From Pseudomonas alkylphenolica (GTDB lineage: Bacteria; Pseudomonadota; Gammaproteobacteria; Pseudomonadales; Pseudomonadaceae): a stretch of 64,000 nucleotides of DNA. Shown here piece after piece: positions 56,613 to 64,000 of this stretch; the first letter of the stretch is position 1, and every line of letters begins with the position of its first letter. The notes beneath the pieces were generated by a model. It did no database searches, was not told the DNA's origin, and saw only the letters and a program-made list of their open reading frames with translations. A program made the position numbers and the translations under genes. Location of the stretch: positions 1 to 64,000 of the forward strand of contig NZ_JADUCM010000003.1 in assembly GCF_016009175.1 (NCBI RefSeq), in the 5' to 3' direction.

Positions 56613-56640
56613 CAAAAAAAAGCCCGCATCGCTGCGGGCT
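56613..56640 (-). terminator. rho-independent terminator of glyA
   Basis: On the minus strand AGCCCGCA/TGCGGGCT pairs around GCGA and is followed by a run of T (the AAAAAAA at 56614-56620 on the plus strand). It lies just after the glyA stop codon. Confidence 0.92.
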
Positions 56641-56662
56641 TTTTCACCTCTGCTAACTGCGA

Positions 56663-57916
56663 TTACTTGCCGTAAACCGGCAGCTTTTTGCAGATGGCCT
56701 TGACCTTCTCACGAACGGCATCGATCACCGCTTCGTTGTTCAGGTCAGCCAGGATGTCGCAGATCCAGCCGGCCAGTTCTTTACACTCGGCCTCTTTGAA
56801 ACCACGGGTGGTCACAGCCGGGGTGCCGAAGCGCAGGCCGGAAGTGACGAACGGGGAACGTGGATCGTTCGGTACCGAGTTCTTGTTAACGGTGATGAAG
56901 GCGCGACCCAGAGCAGCGTCGGCGTCTTTACCGGAGATCTCTTGCTTGATCAGCGACAGCAGGAACAGGTGGTTCTGGGTACCGCCGGAAACGACGTCGA
57001 AACCGCGCTCGATGAACACGCCGGCCATGGCCTGGGCGTTCTTCACCACTTGTTGCTGGTAGGCCTTGAACTCAGGCTGCAGTGCTTCTTTGAAGCAGAT
57101 CGCCTTGGCGGCGATAACGTGCTCCAGTGGGCCACCCTGGGCGCCCGGGAATACTGCGGAGTTCAGCTTCTTCTCGATGTCGGCGTTGGCACGGGCCAGG
57201 ATCAGGCCGCCACGTGGACCGCGCAGGGTCTTGTGGGTAGTGGTGGTTACCACGTCGGCGAATGGAACCGGGTTCGGGTAAACGCCTGCAGCGACCAGAC
57301 CGGCAACGTGGGCCATGTCGACGAACAGGTAGGCACCGACCTTGTCGGCGATTTCGCGGAAGCGCGGGAAGTCCAGCACTTGCGAGTAGGCCGAGAAACC
57401 GGCAACGATCATTTTTGGCTTGTGCTCGACAGCCAGGCGCTCGACTTCGTCGTAGTCGATCAGGCCGTTGCCGTCGATGCCGTATTGAACGGCGTTGTAC
57501 AGTTTGCCCGAAGAGCTGACGCTGGCGCCGTGGGTCAGGTGACCACCGTGGGCCAGGCTCATGCCCAGGATGGTGTCACCGGCCGACAGCAGGGCCAGGT
57601 AAACGGCAGCGTTGGCTTGCGAGCCTGCATGCGGCTGGACGTTGGCGTAGTCGGCGCCGAACAGTTCCTTGGCGCGGTCGATGGCCAGTTGCTCAACCAC
57701 GTCGACGTATTCGCAGCCGCCGTAGTAACGCTTGCCTGGGTAGCCTTCTGCGTATTTGTTGGTCAGAACCGAACCCTGGGCTTCCATGACAGCCGGGCTG
57801 GTGTAGTTTTCCGAAGCAATCAGCTCGATGTGCTCTTCCTGACGCTGGGCTTCTTGCTCCATAGCGGCAAAGAGATCGGCGTCGTACTTGGCAATGGTCA
57901 AATCACGGCTGAACAT
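56663..57916 (-). CDS. glyA: serine hydroxymethyltransferase
   Basis: GlyA interconverts serine and glycine with tetrahydrofolate and PLP. The 417-residue product is the normal length. It has the PLP lysine in [14 protein letters not shown], the [12 protein letters not shown]-terminal segment and [16 protein letters not shown] active-site loops. ATG 57916 gives the usual [12 protein letters not shown]; four further in-frame codons are not needed. It is followed by its own terminator. The neighbouring morA-ettA order matches that around glyA3 in P. aeruginosa. Confidence 0.97.
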   Translation of the reverse strand: MFSRDLTIAKYDADLFAAMEQEAQRQEEHIELIASENYTSPAVMEAQGSVLTNKYAEGYPGKRYYGGCEYVDVVEQLAIDRAKELFGADYANVQPHAGSQANAAVYLALLSAGDTILGMSLAHGGHLTHGASVSSSGKLYNAVQYGIDGNGLIDYDEVERLAVEHKPKMIVAGFSAYSQVLDFPRFREIADKVGAYLFVDMAHVAGLVAAGVYPNPVPFADVVTTTTHKTLRGPRGGLILARANADIEKKLNSAVFPGAQGGPLEHVIAAKAICFKEALQPEFKAYQQQVVKNAQAMAGVFIERGFDVVSGGTQNHLFLLSLIKQEISGKDADAALGRAFITVNKNSVPNDPRSPFVTSGLRFGTPAVTTRGFKEAECKELAGWICDILADLNNEAVIDAVREKVKAICKKLPVYGK

Positions 57917-58037
57917 GGCGGTCCTCAAGGATCGTGCTGAAATAGGCGGGCATTCTACCTCATCAGGTTTTGTCTGGCATATGAAAGGGCATCATGTCGC
58001 AGACAAGTGGGCTTCATTCTGAGATGGAAGGTGTTTC

Positions 58038-58080
58038 CATCGCCGGCAAGCCGGCTTCTACAAAGTGGCTTGCCAGCGAT
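58038..58080. repeat. REP pair (inverted) between glyA and morA
   Basis: CATCGCCGGCAAGCC near 58038-58052 is inverted relative to GGCTTGCCAGCGAT at 58067-58080. CGGCTTCTACAAAGT lies between them. It is 21 nt from the morA stop. Confidence 0.75.
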
Positions 58081-58100
58081 GAGGCCGGATCGGCACAGCA

Positions 58101-61100
58101 TCACTCGAACATGAACAGCGTTTCGTTGCTGAACTGCGCTTCGAACTGGTTGGCTGGCATCGGCCGCCCGAACAGGTAGCCCTGAACTTCGTCGCAGCCG
58201 TGTTCGCGGAGAAACTCCAGTTGCTCGTGGGTTTCCACGCCTTCGGCGATTACCGCCAGGTTCAGGCTGTGCGCCATGGCGATGATTGCGCGGGCGATTT
58301 GCGCGTCCTGTTCGCCTTCGGGGAGACCGTCGACGAAGGTGCGGTCGATTTTGAGCACATCGATGGGGAACTGTTTGAGGTAGTTGAGCGATGAGTAGCC
58401 GGTACCGAAGTCGTCGACCGCAATGCTCAGGCCGAGTTTCTTCAGGGTATCGAGGATCACCATCGCTTCGTTGACCTCGCGCATCAGGATACTCTCGGTC
58501 AGTTCCAGTTCCAGGCACGCCGGCGGCAGCCCGGTTTGTTCAAGGATGGTGGCAATCCTGGTACCCAGCTGGCCATCGGAGAACTGCCGCGCCGAGATGT
58601 TCACCGACACCTTGGGCACCCGCACTTTGTCCTGGTGCCAGGCCTTGAGCTGGCGGCAGGCTTCCTTGAGCACCCAGTCGCCGACATCCACCACCAGGCC
58701 CAGCTCTTCGATCACCGGGATAAAGTCGCCCGGCGGCACCAGTCCGCGGCGCGGATGGCGCCAGCGCAGCAACGCCTCGGCACCGGTCAGGCGCTTGCCG
58801 TCACCGCTGAACTGAGGCTGGTAATAAAGGATGAATTCGTTTTGCTCCAGGGCATGGCGCAGGTCGCTTTCCAGCTCCAGGCGCTCCAGGGCACTGGCGT
58901 TCATGTCGGCCTGGTAGAACTGGAAGTTGTTCTTGCCACGTTCCTTGGCGTGGTACATGGCGGTGTCAGCGTTCTTCATCAGCTGGCTGAGTTCGCTGCC
59001 GTCCTGTGGGCTCAAGGCAATGCCGATGCTGGCGGTGACAAAGAACTCGCGGTTCTCCAGCACGAATGGCCGCACCAGGCTGTTGAGAATCTGCTCGGCC
59101 ACATTGATGGCGCGGTTGAGGGCCATCTCACGGGTTGCCCGTGGTTGCAGCAGCAGGGTGAACTCGTCGCCGCCCATGCGTGCCACGGTATCGTCGTCAT
59201 CGACGCAGTCGAGCAGGCGCTCGGCCATGTCCTTGAGCATGCGGTCGCCGGCGGCGTGGCCGAGGGAGTCATTGATCGGCTTGAAGCGGTCCAGGTCGAG
59301 GAACATCAGCACCACCCAGGCTTTCTGCCGCTCGGCCTGCTGCAGGGCCGTATGCAGGCGGTCCTGGAACAGGGTACGGTTGGGCAGGTGGGTCAGGGCG
59401 TCGTAATAGGCCAGGCGATGGATGCGCTGTTCACTGGCTTTGCGCTCGCTGATGTCGGTGAAAAAGCACACGTAGCTGGCCAGGTCGCCTTCATCGTCGA
59501 GCACAGCGGTGATGCCGACCCAGGCCGGATAGTGTTCACCATTGCGCCGCTTCAGCCAGACTTCGCCTTCCCAGGTGCCGCGCTGGTTGAGCTGCTTGAG
59601 CACATAACGCAGGTGCGCTTCCTGTTGTTCATCCACTGTCAACATGCCCGGCAACTGGTCGAGCACATCGGCCACGGCATGGCCGCTGACCCGGCTGAAG
59701 GCTTCGTTGGCCTGGACGATGTAGCCGGCCGGGTCAGTGATCAGGATGGCCGAGGTCGAGTGTTCGAATACCGTGGCCGCCATGCGCAGGTCTTTTTCGG
59801 CACGGCGCTGCTGGCTGATATCGCGGCCGACACCAAGGATGCCCTCGAAATGTTCCTGGTCATCCCAGACCAGCACCAGCCGCAGTTCGATGGGGATCTT
59901 GCGGCCGTCGGCGCGCAGGCAATCGAACAGGAACAACTGGTTGGGCAACTGGGTACGCAATTGCGCCAGTTGCTGCGGATTGCCCAGGGCGCGATTGACC
60001 CGCTCGATCAGGTTGTAGATACCGGTCAACTGCGCCGGGTTGGCAATGGTCGACTGCCAGCCGTTCTCGAAGATCCACTCCACTTCATAACCCAGCACCG
60101 CCAGTACGGAAGGGCTGACGTAGTTGAGCTGGAGCTGGCTGTCGGTCGAGAAGATCACGTCACTGATGCTTTCGGCGAGCATGCGGTAACGTTGTTCGCT
60201 GTCGCGCAGCGACTCGCTGGCCTCAATCTGATCGGTGACGTCTTTGCCCACGCCGATGATTCGCGTGACAACACCGTTGCCATCGCGGCTCAGGGCCTGT
60301 TCGCGGATGTCGAAGCGCAGCCAGCGTTGATCGCGGTGACGGAAGCGCAATTGGCAATGCAGCTGGTCGACGCCGCCAGGTTCGCGCTGCTTCTCGCGCA
60401 TGTGTCGGTACAGTTCGGCGTCGTCCGGGTGCAGCAGGATCTCCCAGAAGCGTTCGCCCATTTGGGCCAGTTGCGTGCGGTCATAGCCCAGGGTCTGGCC
60501 CAGGTGGCGGTTGCTGAAGATCATCTGCTGGCTTTTGACATCCTGCACATACAGTTGATCAGGCACGGTACGGACCACATCCGACCAGAAGCTTTCGCGC
60601 TCAAGCAACGACAACTCGACCTGCTTGCGGCTGGTGATGTCACTGATGCTGAGGATCACGGCCTGGTAATCCTGTTGCTGCTCGGGGAACCTGACCATCA
60701 GCCACAGGTGCAGGTCCTGGCCGTCGCTGCCAGGCAGGCGAACCTCCAGCTCCAGTTGCTGCTGGTTGTCCAGCACGGCTTCGAGCAACTGCACGCCGAT
60801 GCCTTCGGTGCCGGCTTGCGCGCCTTCCACCAGGTAATGCCAGGCCTGGTTGCAGCAATTGACGCCCAGCAACTGCAGCGCCACCTGATTGACCTCGGTG
60901 ACCCTCAACTCCTGCAGCAAGACACGACGCAGTGGCAAGTCGTACGCCAGGCGTTGTTGCAGGGCCTGGCGGCTGCGCAGGCGGTGACGTTCCAGCAGGG
61001 CGGGCAATCCGGAAAGGTCCAGCACGCACAGGGCAACGCCGGTGCCCTCGAAAATGTCGTGATAGCGCCGACGGCTTTCGTGCAGCATGCGATGGCGCCG

Positions 61101-61928
61101 GCGCATGTTGAACAAGGCCAGCAGCGGGAGCAGGGCACAGAACAGGCCAAGCAGGCACTTGCCCACCAATGCTGGCAGCAGTTGTTGCCGGGCGAGCCCT
61201 GCGTCGAACAGGCCGCGCAATTGCCAGGTACTGTTATCCAGAAATGCCAGCATCACGCTTTGCAGGGGTTCGTCACTGCCTGGGGTTGGCTGGTGGCGAT
61301 TGATGATCTCGCCGGTGCGGCTGTTTTCCAGAAGCCACAGGGGGTGGTTGGGGCGGTCAAGGTGCGACGTCAGCTCGCCGTAGTAGGTCGAGTTCAGGCG
61401 CAACAACCAATAACCCGGTGTATCGCCAGACTGACGAAGCAATAGATAGACGTGCTGATTGTCCGCTGAGTTGCTGAAAAAGTAGTCGTGGCCCTGATTC
61501 AGCCGCACGATCTCATCCAGGGTACTGCGGTCAGGTGTCTGGCCAAGGCTGTCGGCCAGTACCTGTCCCTGGGCATCGACCCAGGCCAGGCTATGCAGGG
61601 CCGGCATCTGCTGCTGCAACTGCGTCAGCACCGCAGGCAGTTGCCCGGGACTTGGCGACGAACGGTAAGGCTGGACGATGTTGTGCGCCACCTGAGCCTT
61701 GAGCGACATGTTCAGGGCCATGTGGTCGGCCAGCTCGGCGCTGGCATTGAGGCTGTGCTGGTACTGGTCGGCCTGGGTGTGGCGGTACTGGTCGAACAGT
61801 TGCCATAGCAGCAGGCCGAGCAGCAGCAGGACCAGCAGGGCCAGCGCGCTTTTCAGCGAGCCGCGTAAAGGCGAGCCGGACGCGCTGGACGGTTTGCGCA
61901 AAGGTGTCGGCTGAGAGAGATTGGTCAA
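58101..61928 (-). CDS. morA: membrane GGDEF/EAL c-di-GMP protein MorA
   Basis: A 1275-residue sensor, close in length to P. putida MorA (about 1280), which controls motility and biofilm. TM1 is at about 25-45, a periplasmic sensor at about 46-250 and TM2 at about 252-275. Four PAS-like domains at about 285-850 follow, then GGDEF and EAL. The GGDEF (919-923) and EAL (1051-1053) motifs are intact, so both cyclase and phosphodiesterase activities are possible. The product-inhibition site is D910-DD-D913 instead of RxxD. Orthology rests on architecture and the glyA/ettA neighbours. No partner gene overlaps it. Confidence 0.88.
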   Translation of the reverse strand: MTNLSQPTPLRKPSSASGSPLRGSLKSALALLVLLLLGLLLWQLFDQYRHTQADQYQHSLNASAELADHMALNMSLKAQVAHNIVQPYRSSPSPGQLPAVLTQLQQQMPALHSLAWVDAQGQVLADSLGQTPDRSTLDEIVRLNQGHDYFFSNSADNQHVYLLLRQSGDTPGYWLLRLNSTYYGELTSHLDRPNHPLWLLENSRTGEIINRHQPTPGSDEPLQSVMLAFLDNSTWQLRGLFDAGLARQQLLPALVGKCLLGLFCALLPLLALFNMRRRHRMLHESRRRYHDIFEGTGVALCVLDLSGLPALLERHRLRSRQALQQRLAYDLPLRRVLLQELRVTEVNQVALQLLGVNCCNQAWHYLVEGAQAGTEGIGVQLLEAVLDNQQQLELEVRLPGSDGQDLHLWLMVRFPEQQQDYQAVILSISDITSRKQVELSLLERESFWSDVVRTVPDQLYVQDVKSQQMIFSNRHLGQTLGYDRTQLAQMGERFWEILLHPDDAELYRHMREKQREPGGVDQLHCQLRFRHRDQRWLRFDIREQALSRDGNGVVTRIIGVGKDVTDQIEASESLRDSEQRYRMLAESISDVIFSTDSQLQLNYVSPSVLAVLGYEVEWIFENGWQSTIANPAQLTGIYNLIERVNRALGNPQQLAQLRTQLPNQLFLFDCLRADGRKIPIELRLVLVWDDQEHFEGILGVGRDISQQRRAEKDLRMAATVFEHSTSAILITDPAGYIVQANEAFSRVSGHAVADVLDQLPGMLTVDEQQEAHLRYVLKQLNQRGTWEGEVWLKRRNGEHYPAWVGITAVLDDEGDLASYVCFFTDISERKASEQRIHRLAYYDALTHLPNRTLFQDRLHTALQQAERQKAWVVLMFLDLDRFKPINDSLGHAAGDRMLKDMAERLLDCVDDDDTVARMGGDEFTLLLQPRATREMALNRAINVAEQILNSLVRPFVLENREFFVTASIGIALSPQDGSELSQLMKNADTAMYHAKERGKNNFQFYQADMNASALERLELESDLRHALEQNEFILYYQPQFSGDGKRLTGAEALLRWRHPRRGLVPPGDFIPVIEELGLVVDVGDWVLKEACRQLKAWHQDKVRVPKVSVNISARQFSDGQLGTRIATILEQTGLPPACLELELTESILMREVNEAMVILDTLKKLGLSIAVDDFGTGYSSLNYLKQFPIDVLKIDRTFVDGLPEGEQDAQIARAIIAMAHSLNLAVIAEGVETHEQLEFLREHGCDEVQGYLFGRPMPANQFEAQFSNETLFMFE

Positions 61929-62195
61929 ACGGTGATCCTGCGGTATGGCTGGATGGCAGGTTTAGAGTTGCTGGCTGGCAAGGGCCGCGGTCCTGGCGGC
62001 GACTCCGGATGCGCACTATAAGCCCGACGCCCGGAGGGCGGCTAGCATGCCCGCAAATGTGGCAAAGTGCCAGCCCTGTTCGTCGGCGGTTTGCCCAACC
62101 GGGCGCATTACGGTAGCTTTGGCCCTTTCCAGGACGCTACGGCTTCCTTCATCTGCATTGCACCCATTTTTTCGTCTCTGACGCTAGGTTTTTCC

Positions 62196-63860
<1,665 letters not shown>

Positions 63861-63880
63861 GCCTTCGGGTTTTTGCACTG

Positions 63881-63909
63881 AAACGGGGCCTTCGGGTCCC
63901 GTTTTTTTT
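63881..63909 (+). terminator. rho-independent terminator of ettA
   Basis: AAACGGGGCC pairs with GGTCCCGTTT (one G-U pair) around TTCG, and the T run continues beyond the stem. The remaining 91 nt of the window show no gene; TATACACTTATACAAATG near the end may be part of a downstream promoter. Confidence 0.9.
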
Positions 63910-64000
63910 GCCGGGCAAACCCTTTCAATGCGCGAAGGGAAAGGCGTTGCGGCGATCCGGTTTGGCGAATGAACATGTATACACTTATACAAATGCACCA

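Noticed and set aside
58536..61445. 969-codon open frame on the plus strand
   Set aside because: It lies wholly antisense to morA, has no recognisable domain and arises from high-GC codon bias.

Overview
The window is a high-GC chromosomal segment from a fluorescent Pseudomonas, most likely the P. putida group. Evidence: the 5S rRNA sequence, a recCBD operon, a YfiRNB (TpbB) locus, pcaHG, a 639-residue HBM-type chemoreceptor like McpS, CioAB, MorA beside glyA, and scattered P. putida-style REP elements with the core GGCAAGCC. There is no prophage, insertion sequence, CRISPR array or tRNA. Almost everything is ordinary core or near-core genome. The most accessory-looking part is about 26.0-35.8 kb.

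Layout. 0-0.15 kb: the 3' end of 5S rRNA and its terminator. 0.2-9.5 kb: recC-recB-recD, start/stop overlapped. 9.6-12 kb: yfiR-yfiN-yfiB, a periplasm-to-cytoplasm c-di-GMP switch. 12-15.5 kb: a LysR gene divergent from mmsA-mmsB (valine catabolism). 15.6-19.4 kb: two LysR genes with a TauE-like permease, a small monooxygenase and an MdaB-like quinone reductase. 19.5-24.4 kb: ggt, an McpS-type chemoreceptor and a YpfJ zinc peptidase. 24.5-25.9 kb: pcaHG behind an excellent PcaQ-type box.

26-35.8 kb is a compound-catabolism island. One unit is a KstD/fumarate-reductase-like flavoprotein, an IclR regulator, a TIM-barrel isomerase/dehydratase-like protein and an EamA transporter. A second is an MFS carrier, a QuiC-type 3-dehydroshikimate dehydratase fused to an HPPD-like domain, a TetR regulator and a quinate/shikimate dehydrogenase. 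Its expected product, protocatechuate, is the substrate of the adjacent pcaHG. Two copies of a TGGAA-N5-TTCCA-like site flank the IclR unit, and a TetR-type palindrome precedes quiC.

35.9-43 kb: a phosphodiesterase-like protein, a cupin, a LysR gene, an AzgA-type purine permease overlapping trmA, a DJ-1 family protein lacking its catalytic residues, and an exporter. 43.1-46 kb: cioA-cioB plus a 51-residue DUF2474 gene, behind a perfect ANR/FNR box. 46-50.2 kb: rlmG, fpr, mscL and radA. 50.2-56.5 kb: an NCS2 purine/uracil permease, a PilZ protein, a cstA-yjiX-yjiA-like cluster and one unrecognised protein. 56.6-63.9 kb: glyA, the dual GGDEF/EAL protein morA and the ribosome-associated ABC-F ATPase ettA.

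Three c-di-GMP components (YfiN, a PilZ receptor, MorA) lie in the window but in separate transcription units. Functional calls rest on recognised families and visible motifs. Operator calls rest on pattern and position only.
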